Below, piece by piece: positions 42,131-50,671 of a stretch of DNA of 64,000 nucleotides (the first letter of the stretch is position 1; each line of letters starts with the position of its first letter). The position numbers and the translations under genes were made by a program. Origin of the DNA: Acidobacteriaceae bacterium (GTDB lineage: Bacteria; Acidobacteriota; Terriglobia; Terriglobales; Acidobacteriaceae). The notes beneath the pieces were generated by a model. The model was not told the origin of the DNA, did no database searches, and saw only the letters and a list, made by a program, of their open reading frames with translations. The stretch covers positions 186,001-250,000 of the forward strand of contig CAHJWL010000006.1 in the NCBI GenBank assembly GCA_903642235.1, written 5' to 3'.

Positions 42131-42690
42131 TTGAAGCAGATGTGCACACGGAGCAGGTCGGCGCAAGTGAAGAGGAGCATACCGAGGCCGTGCAGACGGT
42201 TCGATTGAATCTGATGATCGCAGCGCCGGTAGAGCGATGCTTCTGTCTGGCTCTCAGCGCAGAACTGGCACGTGACGCCATGGATGGCTGGCGAAGCGAG
42301 CGGGAGGCCGAGGAGCAGCGGCAGCTTGCCCCTGGAGATGTGCTGCGCTGGGGAGCACAGCGCAAGATCCGAAGTATGGGCGCGTTTGCAGAGACGATTA
42401 CGGACCTCCGCGCACGAACCTTTGTGCGGCGATCTTTCACCGGGCCGCGCTTTGCGTGGGGCGAGGGACAGCAGAACTTTGCCGCGATGAATGATGGCGT
42501 GTGGCTGTACGAGGAGTATCGCTTTGCCGCGGCACCAGGTCTCTTTGTCGGTCTGCGCGAGCAAAGGCTGCGGCGGGCGATGCGAGGGATGGTGCGGGCG
42601 CGTGGTTTGTTTCTGCGATCCGTTGCAGAGGGGTCAGGATGGCCGCATTATCTGCCGCCGGGGCAGACTGTTGTGCCGCGAGGAGCGTGA
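42112..42690 (+). CDS. SRPBCC-like protein, start uncertain
   Basis: Up to 192 residues. LNLMIAAPVERCFCLALSAE and EEYRFAAAPGLFVGLREQRL fit a START-like ligand-binding fold and resemble the gene at 40600-41097. No ATG begins the homologous region: candidates are TTG 42112, GTG 42142 and GTG 42190, none with a strong ribosome-binding site, and the first lies just after the true (shifted) stop of the oxidoreductase. Shared ancestry with the other SRPBCC gene is inferred from the aligned APxxRCF motif. Confidence 0.6.
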   Translation: MAALALIEADVHTEQVGASEEEHTEAVQTVRLNLMIAAPVERCFCLALSAELARDAMDGWRSEREAEEQRQLAPGDVLRWGAQRKIRSMGAFAETITDLRARTFVRRSFTGPRFAWGEGQQNFAAMNDGVWLYEEYRFAAAPGLFVGLREQRLRRAMRGMVRARGLFLRSVAEGSGWPHYLPPGQTVVPRGA

Positions 42691-42805
42691 GGCCGGGCGG
42701 GATGGGGACTGCAGCGGCAAAGCTCACAAGGAGGAAGCGCGGCACCGGTAAGCGGACCGTACAAGGAGGTCATTGGTAGACCGGCGGCATGGCCGAGTTG
42801 GTCTC

Positions 42806-43549
42806 TTATCGTTTGCGGAAGGCGCGGCGAATGGAGTCAAGACGATCCCTGGTCTGTGCACCGTCCTCGTGGGGTGTGGAGCCGGGGTCCACGCGATTGC
42901 CATGCGATTCCGGGTCCTGTTCGGCAGAGGTGACCGGCGTTGGTGGTCCATCGGCAGGCCGTCGTGTGGGCGCATTTGCCGAAGGGTTTCGACGTGTATA
43001 GGCTGCCTGCGGACGAGAGGAGCCGGGCCGCTTCGTCTGCAAGTCAAAGCGCTCGGGTGCGGGCGTCTGGCCGGCCGGGTAGAGCACGACGAAACGCCGG
43101 GGGCCGAGGCCGGAGGAGGCAGTGGCGAGGCCGGAGGGAACGAGCGCGAGATGAAGCAAGCGGCGCTCGCGCGAGTTCATGGGAGCGAAGGGGAAAGGTT
43201 TTCCCGTGGAGCGAACGGTGGCGATGCCCTGCTCTGCCAGACGGGAGATTGCGGCGACACGCGCGGCCTTGAAGCCGTCTGCGTCAAAAGAGAGCTGCTC
43301 CGCCTGCTCGGGCTCGAGCCGAAGAATGGCGGCACCCAGACTTTCAATGGCGTGCAGGAGTTCGCCGTTGCGGTCCAGCAGAAGAGGAACATCCGCGCCC
43401 GAGAGCGTGACCTCCGTCAGCGGTGGTTGGTCCGCGGAGACATCTGGCTCGCGCACTTGAATGCTGTACTCCAGACGCAGGCCGCCGGAGGTGCGAAGCG
43501 TTTCGAGGAAGCTGGTCAATGACGGTTTGGCGGGGCCCGGAGGAGTCAT
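42806..43549 (-). CDS. jag: Jag/KhpB-type KH-R3H RNA-binding protein
   Basis: 247 residues, located after yidC in the usual rpmH-rnpA-yidD-yidC-jag order. A KH-like domain at about 40-100 (TLSGADVPLLLDRNGELLHA) and an R3H domain at about 105-160 (FPFAPMNSRERRLLHLAL). The N-terminal Jag_N domain is not seen and the last 75 residues are Arg/Pro-rich and disordered. KhpB-type proteins bind RNA and influence cell division in Firmicutes; role here is inferred from position and domains. Confidence 0.82.
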   Translation of the reverse strand: MTPPGPAKPSLTSFLETLRTSGGLRLEYSIQVREPDVSADQPPLTEVTLSGADVPLLLDRNGELLHAIESLGAAILRLEPEQAEQLSFDADGFKAARVAAISRLAEQGIATVRSTGKPFPFAPMNSRERRLLHLALVPSGLATASSGLGPRRFVVLYPAGQTPAPERFDLQTKRPGSSRPQAAYTRRNPSANAPTRRPADGPPTPVTSAEQDPESHGNRVDPGSTPHEDGAQTRDRLDSIRRAFRKR

Positions 43550-43577
43550 AGGAGAGGGTACGATGGCGCCATCGAGT

Positions 43578-45431
43578 TTAACGCTTTCCCTGGATGACCT
43601 TTCCTGAGGATTTCTGCATAGCAGGGCTGGTACCGGCCTTGCGGAGGGCGCGGCGTGCGGCGATCTCGCGCATCTCGCGGCCGAGCGAGGTCCGGTTCAT
43701 CACGGCTTGCTGCGCGATACCGATCAGGTTTCCGACGGACCAGTAGAGCGCGAGACCAGCGCCGTAGTTCCAGGTCATGTACCCGGAGACGGCGGGCATC
43801 ATGAAAGCCATCATCTTCTGCTGCTGCGGGTCGACGCCGGGTGAGGGTGTGTAGAACTGCACCAGAAACTGCGAGACCACCATGATGATGGGCAGGATGT
43901 GCCATGGATCGGCTGCCGAGAGGTCCGGGATCCAACCCCAGTGGGCGTGACGGAGTTCGACAACCTTGGGCAGCATGCCGAAGAAGGCGAAGAGCAGCGG
44001 CAACTGAATGAGTGTGGGAATGCAGCCGCCGAACATGTTGACGCCCTCGCGCTTCTGCAATTCCATGATCTCGGCGTTCATCTCGTTGCGTTTGGGATCC
44101 GTGACCTTGAGGCTCTTGTACCTTGCCTTGATGGTGTCCATCTCCGGCTGAATCCGCTGCATCTTCAGGCCGGACTGCATGGTCTTGATGCGCAGCGGCA
44201 GAAGAACGCCGTTGATGATGATCGTCAGGATCACAATGGACCAGCCCCAGTTCGACGCGATGTGGGCGTGGATGAACTGTAGCGCGAGGAACAGGTATTT
44301 CCCGATGACGCCGAAGAAGCCGAATTCAAGCAGCGGGCCGAGCGTCACAGAGGGATCAGCGGCGTGGACATTCTTAAGCACGTTGACGAGCTTGGGTCCA
44401 ACAAAAATGCGGGTGCGAACGTGGCCGGAGGTATCGCCGATGGCAGCGCCGAGCAGGGGCACGTTGATGGTCGCACCCTTGGCGGCATCTTTGGCCGGAA
44501 CGCCGTGACCCAGGCCATTCTTGCGGAAGTCCTTCGGAACCGCGAGGTCATCACGCAGGGTCACCAGAGAGGCGGTGCCGGCGTTCTCCGGAAGGAAGAT
44601 GGCGGCAAAGTAGGTGTCGCTGACGCCGGCCCAGTCAAAGGGACCACTGAGGGTGGCTCCGCCGGCGATCTTCTTGGGCGCATCGTGAGCTTCCTTGCCG
44701 CTGCCGAAGGTGTCGAGCTGCGTGCTGGCGTAGGCCTGTGCATTCTCCTGATCGCCAAAGCCGCCGGGCCAGCTGATGAGAGCGCGAAGGGGAGCATGGT
44801 TGCGGGTGACTTCCACATCGGCGTGGAGGACATAGGTCTCGTCAAAGGTGAAGGTCTTCTTGACGTGCGTCGTGCCATCTGAGAATTCGAAGGAAAGATT
44901 GTTGGGTGCGCGCAGATCGCCGGTGGCCGAGGGCACGAACATGGCGTTGCGCAGGCCGGCAGTGAGGGCGGGATCGTAGGTGAAGAGCGAGAGCGGGTAG
45001 CCGAACTTCGCCGCGGCCTGCTCGTGTACGAGATCGAGCGGCTTGCCGTCAGAGTCTCGCTGCTGCTTCAGCAGCCAGGAGCGCACCTCGGCACCTTTGT
45101 TTGAAAAGGTGATGCGGTAAAGCTCGTTCTCGACCGTAGTTGTCGTTTCGGCCGGCGCCTGCAGCGTGGGCAGGCCACCTGCGCCGGTGGGAGCCGGAAG
45201 TTCGCCCGCATTGCGAAGGAGCTCCGCCGAGGGCTGTGGAATGCCGGCTGCAGGCGTGTTCTTCGCCGCGGTCTGACTGTTGGCAGGGTTCGGTGAGGCC
45301 GTCTGCGGGTTGTGCTTCGAGCGATAGAACTGCAGGCCGGTGAAGACGACGACCATGACGAGCATGAGGACGAGCAGGTTGCTGTTGCTGCCCTGCGCGC
45401 CTTGCTGATTGGGGTTTTTGAACTCTGCCAA
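43578..45431 (-). CDS. yidC: membrane protein insertase YidC
   Basis: 617 residues. N-terminal helix (LLVLMLVMVVVFTGLQFY), a Gln/Pro/Thr linker and the large periplasmic P1 domain (ETTTTVENELYRITFSNKGA, FTFDETYVLHADVEV), then five C-terminal helices beginning YLFLALQFIHAHIASNWGWS with the hydrophilic-groove Arg in LLPLRIKTMQSGLKMQRIQP and the conserved MFGGCIPTLIQLPLLFAFFG. It inserts and folds inner-membrane proteins with or without SecYEG. It carries the P1 domain typical of Gram-negatives. Confidence 0.95.
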   Translation of the reverse strand: MAEFKNPNQQGAQGSNSNLLVLMLVMVVVFTGLQFYRSKHNPQTASPNPANSQTAAKNTPAAGIPQPSAELLRNAGELPAPTGAGGLPTLQAPAETTTTVENELYRITFSNKGAEVRSWLLKQQRDSDGKPLDLVHEQAAAKFGYPLSLFTYDPALTAGLRNAMFVPSATGDLRAPNNLSFEFSDGTTHVKKTFTFDETYVLHADVEVTRNHAPLRALISWPGGFGDQENAQAYASTQLDTFGSGKEAHDAPKKIAGGATLSGPFDWAGVSDTYFAAIFLPENAGTASLVTLRDDLAVPKDFRKNGLGHGVPAKDAAKGATINVPLLGAAIGDTSGHVRTRIFVGPKLVNVLKNVHAADPSVTLGPLLEFGFFGVIGKYLFLALQFIHAHIASNWGWSIVILTIIINGVLLPLRIKTMQSGLKMQRIQPEMDTIKARYKSLKVTDPKRNEMNAEIMELQKREGVNMFGGCIPTLIQLPLLFAFFGMLPKVVELRHAHWGWIPDLSAADPWHILPIIMVVSQFLVQFYTPSPGVDPQQQKMMAFMMPAVSGYMTWNYGAGLALYWSVGNLIGIAQQAVMNRTSLGREMREIAARRALRKAGTSPAMQKSSGKVIQGKR

Positions 45432-45498
45432 GCGGGTAGCTTCCTATCTGGAACGGCATTGCGGGTGGGGCCTAGCCGGGGTGATGCGAGATTAATTC

Positions 45499-45771
45499 TT
45501 ATGGTAAATGGTTCCGGTTACAAGACTGCGAGTGAGACTCGGGAGCGGGCGGTACAGGATCAAGGCCGCCGACCGACCAGGGGTGACAGCGGCTGAGACG
45601 GCGAACGGCAAAAAGCGATCCGCGCAGCCAGCCGTGCCGCACGACGGCGATATAGGCATACTCCGAGCAGCTGGGCAGATAGCGGCACCGGCCCAGCCCG
45701 GAGGAGGCAAAGACTGGCGACAGGGTGCGGCGATAGAGAGAAAAGAGCGCGGCGGGGAGGCGGGCGGTCAT
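45499..45771 (-). CDS. yidD: membrane protein insertion efficiency factor YidD
   Basis: 90 residues with the YidD pattern: LFSLYRRTLSPVFASSGLGR, CRYLPSCSEYAYIAVVRHGW and LSRCHPWSVGGLDPVP, including the conserved Cys residues. Its start overlaps the rnpA stop by 4 bases. The C-terminus after DPVP is about 15 residues of unrelated sequence. Assists YidC-dependent insertion. Confidence 0.9.
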   Translation of the reverse strand: MTARLPAALFSLYRRTLSPVFASSGLGRCRYLPSCSEYAYIAVVRHGWLRGSLFAVRRLSRCHPWSVGGLDPVPPAPESHSQSCNRNHLP

Positions 45772-46205
45772 CGAGTGATGTCCGCAGACCTGCCGGGCAA
45801 AGCAGGGGCCGGTCTGGTCGCCGGCGTCTCCGGCGAGGTGCGCGCACGGCGGTCAAGCGCGGCCTGCACCGTTTGAAAGATCGCGGCGATCTCACGCTGG
45901 AGGTGGGCGAACTCCAGTGTGAGAACAGACCGGCGCGGATGCAGGATGATGTCGACCGGTGCGGTCAGCAGCGGCAGGTTGGCAGCAACCACGGCCCGCA
46001 GACGGCGCTTGATGCGGTTGCGATCATGCGCTTTCCCGAGGGCTTTGGGCACGGTAAGGCCGACACGCGGCCCGGGGGTATCAGACCGGCGATCGGCCGG
46101 ACGCGGCGTAAAGAAGTAGGCCATCTGCTTGGTGAACTGCTTGCGGCTGCGGGCGTAGGCATGCTGGTAGTCGGCGTGCTTTCGCAGACGATGCGGTGTG
46201 GGCAT
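45768..46205 (-). CDS. rnpA: ribonuclease P protein component
   Basis: 145 residues: HRLRKHADYQHAYARSRKQF, VGLTVPKALGKAHDRNRIKR (the RNxxKR RNA-binding motif) and a C-terminal tail rich in Pro/Ala. RnpA binds RNase P RNA and matures tRNA 5' ends. It is normally just after rpmH; here rpmH is 1.4 kb away with two opposite-strand genes between. Start ATG 46205 is the only reasonable one. Confidence 0.93.
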   Translation of the reverse strand: MPTPHRLRKHADYQHAYARSRKQFTKQMAYFFTPRPADRRSDTPGPRVGLTVPKALGKAHDRNRIKRRLRAVVAANLPLLTAPVDIILHPRRSVLTLEFAHLQREIAAIFQTVQAALDRRARTSPETPATRPAPALPGRSADITR

Positions 46206-46279
46206 GGCTGATTTGATGGTACGACCTTCAGGTCCCCTTCGGCAGGAACCGGAACAGCGGCTGACGTATAGTCGTGCGC

Positions 46280-46747
46280 ATGACCTTCGGGCCGCTTGCT
46301 CCTGACTCCCTGGAACGCCTCTTCTCGCTCAGCGGCGCTGTGGTGCTGCCCTGCTGGCTGCTGCTGTTGTTTGTGCCGGCCTGGCAATGGACTCAGCGGC
46401 TGGCAACGTTTGCGCTTCCGCTGCTGCTTGCTCTCGTCTACCTGGCTCTGCTGCTGACAGCGCACGCGCCTGCCGGCGCCGGGTTCAATTCGCTTGCGCA
46501 GGTCGCCCTGCTGTTCAATGCGCGGCAGGCGCTCCTTGCAGGATGGCTGCACTACCTGGCGTTTGATCTGTTTACAGGAGCGTGGGAGGCACGTGATGCG
46601 GTGCGGCTGGGGATCTCGCGATGGCTGGTGGCACCGTGCCTCTTGCTGACTTTTCTTCTCGGTCCCGTAGGACTGGCTCTGTACCTGCTGCTGCGGCTGG
46701 GGTTGCGGCGGCGGCTGGGCGCAGCGCTGGATGGCGCCACGGCATGA
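46280..46747 (+). CDS. ABA4-like (DUF4281) membrane protein
   Basis: 155 residues, four hydrophobic helices (SLSGAVVLPCWLLLLFVPAW, TFALPLLLALVYLALLL, LLAGWLHYLAFDLFTGAW, LVAPCLLLTFLLGPVGLALY). The GWLHYLAFDLFTGAWEARDA segment is diagnostic of the ABA4-like family, related to a plant protein of neoxanthin synthesis; bacterial function is unknown. An ATG two codons after a GTG at 46274 is used. Its stop overlaps the next gene's start (ATGA). It lies in the unusual gap between rnpA and rpmH. Confidence 0.83.
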   Translation: MTFGPLAPDSLERLFSLSGAVVLPCWLLLLFVPAWQWTQRLATFALPLLLALVYLALLLTAHAPAGAGFNSLAQVALLFNARQALLAGWLHYLAFDLFTGAWEARDAVRLGISRWLVAPCLLLTFLLGPVGLALYLLLRLGLRRRLGAALDGATA

Positions 46748-47565
46748 GATCGGCAACGACCCAGCCGTGGTGGCGCGCCTGGACGTGGCAGAGCGGACCT
46801 CGCGGGTTGCTGTTCGGAACGTGGTGGACCGTGGTTCTGCTGGCGGGCAGCCTGGCTGCACTGCCGTTTGATCGACGAAGCATCCTCGGGCTCAACCCGT
46901 GGATCAAGCCGATCAAGTTTGAGATCTCGTTGATCGTCTATTGCCTGACTTTGGCGCTGCTGTTCTCTGCCCTTGGGGAAGGCGGGCTGTTGCGACGGCG
47001 GCTGGCCCGCATGGGCTGGGGGATCGGGGTGGCGGCTGCCGTCGAAATCTCGCTGATCGCGCTGCAATCAGTACGCGGCGTGCCCTCGCACATGAACTAC
47101 ACGAGCCTGTTCAATGGCGTTCTGTTCGGAGTGATGGGCATCTTCATCGCGTGGAACACAGCTTTGCTGGTTGAACTGCTGTGGCTCTTTTGCGTGACCC
47201 CGGTGCTGCGTCCGGCAGCCGAGGTGTGGGGCATTCGACTGGGTCTCCTCCTGCTGCTCCTTGGCAGCGTGGAAGGCGTATGGCTGGTTCTTCACAGGGC
47301 ACATACGGTCGGGGCGCCGGACGGAGGCGCGGGGCTGCCATTCGTGAACTGGAGCACGGGCCACGGTGACCTGCGTGTCGCGCATTTCTTTGCCCTGCAT
47401 GCATTGCAGCTGCTCTGGGGAGCAGGCTGGCTTCTAGGCCGGTCGGCTCTGCCGTCTCGGGTCTCCGCTGCCGCAACCGTGGCCAGTGCGCTGCTCTATG
47501 CAGGCGGTGTGTGGCTCTTGTTTGCGCAGGCGATGGCAGGCCGTGCCGCGTTCTCACTCCAGTAG
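46744..47565 (+). CDS. polytopic membrane protein of unknown function
   Basis: 273 residues from ATG 46744, overlapping the ABA4-like stop by 4 bases. About seven hydrophobic helices, including LLFGTWWTVVLLAGSLAALP, KFEISLIVYCLTLALLFSAL, IGVAAAVEISLIALQSV, NGVLFGVMGIFIAWNTALLV, GIRLGLLLLLLGSVEGVWLV and a C-terminal pair. Polar loop motifs NPWIKPIKFEIS and PSHMNYTS recur in unnamed bacterial homologues; I do not recognise a named family. Coupled to the ABA4-like gene, so the two probably act together in the membrane. Confidence 0.7.
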   Translation: MRSATTQPWWRAWTWQSGPRGLLFGTWWTVVLLAGSLAALPFDRRSILGLNPWIKPIKFEISLIVYCLTLALLFSALGEGGLLRRRLARMGWGIGVAAAVEISLIALQSVRGVPSHMNYTSLFNGVLFGVMGIFIAWNTALLVELLWLFCVTPVLRPAAEVWGIRLGLLLLLLGSVEGVWLVLHRAHTVGAPDGGAGLPFVNWSTGHGDLRVAHFFALHALQLLWGAGWLLGRSALPSRVSAAATVASALLYAGGVWLLFAQAMAGRAAFSLQ

Positions 47566-47607
47566 GAGAAATCAGGCCGTCTGAGCACGTCGAGATGTCC
47601 CTGGCAG

Positions 47608-47763
47608 CTAGTCGCGGAAGCCTGCGGAGACGGCGATCTTGTGGCGGCCCTTGGCGCGGCGACGGTTGAGCACAGCCTGGCCGGCTTTGGTCTTCATGCG
47701 GGTAAGAAAGCCATGGGTCTTGGCCCGGTGACGGCGGTTCGGTTGAAAGGTGCGCTTCGGCAT
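47608..47763 (-). CDS. rpmH: 50S ribosomal protein L34
   Basis: 51 residues read directly: [45 protein letters not shown] at the end. A clear bL34. Located at the dnaA-proximal end of the leftward block, with dnaA divergent 531 bases away. Its usual neighbour rnpA is 1.4 kb downstream. Confidence 0.95.
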   Translation of the reverse strand: MPKRTFQPNRRHRAKTHGFLTRMKTKAGQAVLNRRRAKGRHKIAVSAGFRD

Positions 47764-48294
47764 GGTTCAAAACTCCTGCTCGAAGGACTGCCGGTCACAG
47801 GCGTGACGGCTGAATCCTGAGCGATCTTTTCAGCTTGTTGCAACGATCTCTGAGTATACCTGAGCGGCAGATGTCGCCCAAAGAGTGGGACGCTCTGCGC
47901 CGGGGAAACCGACTGCGCAGTCTGCGGCCGGACAGGATTTTGAGAGGATGCGCTCGTGTTGAAGCAGGGGTTTTGGATCTTCACAAGGATTGGTGCAAGT
48001 TCATTTTCTTCCGGGACAGCGAGCGAAACCTTCCTGTTGATCATGCTACTATCGACTCCGTTTCGCATGTTTTCCTCTCTCGTTCCGAAGGGCTCTTCGG
48101 GCCGTTGCGACAGGACCATGCGGCCTTCCGTTGGTGGATAGAACGGAGTGTTCCAGACACGTGTTAGACCTTCATCCCTACCCGCCCACGGAGGCGGGAG
48201 CGGAGATCTGTTTTCCTCGGTGCGATCACGTGCCAAGTTGCTGTGCTCGGGTTTGTCTGGCGAAGCGAATCGAGTCGAAAGAGGAAGCTGCACA
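47764..48294. other. 531-bp rpmH-dnaA divergent intergenic region
   Basis: No gene supported. Holds the promoters of rpmH and dnaA. No perfect TTATNCACA DnaA box was seen on either strand, so dnaA autoregulation through such boxes is not evident here. Confidence 0.5.
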
Positions 48295-49737
48295 ATGTCC
48301 TTCGTTCCTACGGCGACCGCCGTCCTGAACCACCCCTGGGTGCGCATCCTTGCCGCGCTCGAGAAAAAGATCAATCGCCAGTCCTACGCGACGTGGCTGA
48401 AGCCAACACGTCACTCCCGGGTGGAGGGGCGAGTTCTGTACGTAAGCATTCCGTCGGCTGATTTTGCCCATGTGGGCGACCGGTATGGCGATCTGATCCA
48501 GGAAGCGATCGACAATCTTGGGCTCGAGATCGATGAGGTCAAGTACGAGACGCCGGCACAGGATCCTGCAGCGCCCAAGGTGCGGGAAGATGGCGGATTC
48601 GCACCGCTGCCGAGCCACAGTCCGAACGCACCGCGATCAAACGGCGGCAGCGGCGCGGCGCAGCGCATCTCAGCTGCGACGGCACCCGCGCCCGAGCAGT
48701 CGCGCTTTGACTGGAGCACGGCCTCCCAGCTCAATCCCAAGTACCAGTTCGAAGCATTTGTGATCGGGAGCGGCAACCAGTTCGCCATGGCAGCCTCGCA
48801 GGCCGTAGCGGAGCGGCCCTCCAAGGCTTACAACCCGTTGTTCCTGTATGGCGGCGTGGGCATGGGCAAGACGCACCTGATGCACGCCATCGGGCACGAC
48901 GTAAAACGCCGGCAACCGCACGCGCAGATCAGCTACGTAAGCGGCGAAAAGTTCACCAACGAGATGATCAACAGTGTCCGGTACGACAAGATGACCAGCT
49001 TCCGGGATCGCTTCCGGACGGTTGACGTGCTGCTGATCGACGACATCCAGTTCCTCGCCGGCAAGGAGCGCACACAGGAGGAGTTCTTCCACACCTTCAA
49101 CGCGCTGCACGAGTCGATGAAGCAGATTGTCATCGCGAGCGACCGACCGCCCAAGGAGCTGGCGGACTTTGAAGACCGACTACGCAGCCGCTTTGAATGG
49201 GGCCTGATCGCAGATATTCAGCCGCCCGACCTTGAAACCAAGGTGGCTATCCTGCAGAAGAAGGCCGAGAGTGAATCAACGCAGCTGCCGACCGACGTTG
49301 CACTCTTTATCGCAAGCAATGTGCGGACGAATGTGCGGGAGCTTGAGGGCGCCCTGGTGCGATTGATCGCGTGGTGCTCCATGCACGGCGTTGAGATCAC
49401 CCTGCCGGTCACGCAGCAATGCCTGAAGCAGTTCATCGACACGCAGGTTCGCAAGATCTCGATTGAGGCCATTCAGCGTGCGGTGGCGGAGCAGTTCGGC
49501 ATGCGCGTGGCGGAGTTGAAGCAGAAGAACAACTCGCGGCAGATCGTGGTGCCGCGCCAGATCGCCATGTACCTGGCCAAGCAGCTCACAGAGGCGAGCC
49601 TTCCGGAGATTGGGCGCCAGTTTGGCGGCAAACACCATACGACGGTAATGCACTCGATCTCAAAGATTGACGAGCAGCGACGCACGGATAAAGATCTGGG
49701 CCGCATGGTCAGCAAGCTGATGGAAACCCTGGGATAA
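48295..49737 (+). CDS. dnaA: chromosomal replication initiator protein DnaA
   Basis: 480 residues from ATG 48295 (GAGGAAG upstream). Domain I starts HPWVRILAALEKKINRQSYA, a Pro/Ser-rich domain II linker follows, domain III has Walker A LYGGVGMGKTHLMHAIGHD, Walker B VDVLLIDDIQFLAGKERTQE and the arginine finger FEDRLRSRFEWGLIADIQ, and domain IV carries the DNA-binding signature GRQFGGKHHTTVMHSISKI. ATP-DnaA opens the origin. The gene faces dnaN with a long gap that contains a DnaA box. Confidence 0.97.
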   Translation: MSFVPTATAVLNHPWVRILAALEKKINRQSYATWLKPTRHSRVEGRVLYVSIPSADFAHVGDRYGDLIQEAIDNLGLEIDEVKYETPAQDPAAPKVREDGGFAPLPSHSPNAPRSNGGSGAAQRISAATAPAPEQSRFDWSTASQLNPKYQFEAFVIGSGNQFAMAASQAVAERPSKAYNPLFLYGGVGMGKTHLMHAIGHDVKRRQPHAQISYVSGEKFTNEMINSVRYDKMTSFRDRFRTVDVLLIDDIQFLAGKERTQEEFFHTFNALHESMKQIVIASDRPPKELADFEDRLRSRFEWGLIADIQPPDLETKVAILQKKAESESTQLPTDVALFIASNVRTNVRELEGALVRLIAWCSMHGVEITLPVTQQCLKQFIDTQVRKISIEAIQRAVAEQFGMRVAELKQKNNSRQIVVPRQIAMYLAKQLTEASLPEIGRQFGGKHHTTVMHSISKIDEQRRTDKDLGRMVSKLMETLG

Positions 49738-50671
49738 GGCTGCCAGTGCTACTTGGACGATGCGGCCAGTTCTTGCGTGCTGGCCTCAAAGCCATAAGTC
49801 TTATCCTGCAGTGAAGAGGAGCGAAGACGGCTGTGCCTGGTTGGGAGGCAGCCGTGCGCGCATGCAGAGCTGCGTAGACCCTCGTGGAGAGGTGTGTGCG
49901 AGCATGGTCGGCAGAAATCTAACTTTCTGATAAGAACGACAGTTCCCGGGGTTCGGTGAACCTGATGACGAACCTTCTGCACGCGGCAGAAGCGATTGGC
50001 GTCGTCGTTCCCGGCCAGCTGCGGCGCGGCATGCGGCATAACGACATCGAAAGACAGACAAAGCGGGCTTCCAGCAGGTCCCTCACTCCAGTCCTTTCGC
50101 TTGCGAACGTCTGACGCATGGAGGTCGCGATTCCAACAGGTCTCCTGGCCGGGATGTGAATAAGTGAGCCCGCCCAATCGCAACAAAACAAAAGCTTGCA
50201 GACGACAATCAACCGTACCGGGTGCGGGTTTCTCGGCCTCGACAGAGCATGATGTGGAAGACGGGGATAAGTCTGGACCGATCCTGGCTAAACGTCCCTA
50301 ATTTTCGCTGCATTCCGTTTTGCCAGGAGCTGTTCTCTATATCGGGGACGGGCTGTATGCCCTTTATTTTGAAACGATTGGGCTACGTCTCCACGTTTCC
50401 ACAGCAAACGACTGCTCCTTCTGTTGTTTCTCTTTTTAGAAGTCTTTCTTCTTAGAAGCACTCGCACGCAAGCCAGAAGTAGCCGGCAGCAGATGCGGTG
50501 GAGGGACGCACAGCTTCTGCCCGGCTTTCCACAAAGAAAAGGCTCGCCCGCATGCGGCTGCCCCCCTAGAATCGACACAGGGCGCAACGCGGAGAGTGGT
50601 ACACCGGCGGAGTCACTTCGGTGTAGAGTCTGCTCCAGACCCTTCCCTACCGCACCCCCATGGAGACCGAT
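49738..50671. other. 934-bp dnaA-dnaN intergenic region, candidate oriC
   Basis: No gene supported. Base composition is visibly more A+T than the flanks, especially about 50280-50460. One perfect DnaA box (TTATTCACA on the minus strand) is at 50155-50163; near matches are TTATCCCCG (minus, about 50260-50270) and two TTTCCACA sequences (about 50395 and 50528). A gap between dnaA and dnaN is the commonest location of oriC. Confidence 0.5.
50155..50163 (-). promoter_or_regulatory. consensus DnaA box
   Basis: TGTGAATAA on the plus strand, that is TTATTCACA on the minus strand, matches TTATNCACA exactly. Confidence 0.6.

Noticed and set aside
47764..48294. oriC in the rpmH-dnaA gap
   Set aside because: No perfect DnaA box seen; the dnaA-dnaN gap fits better.
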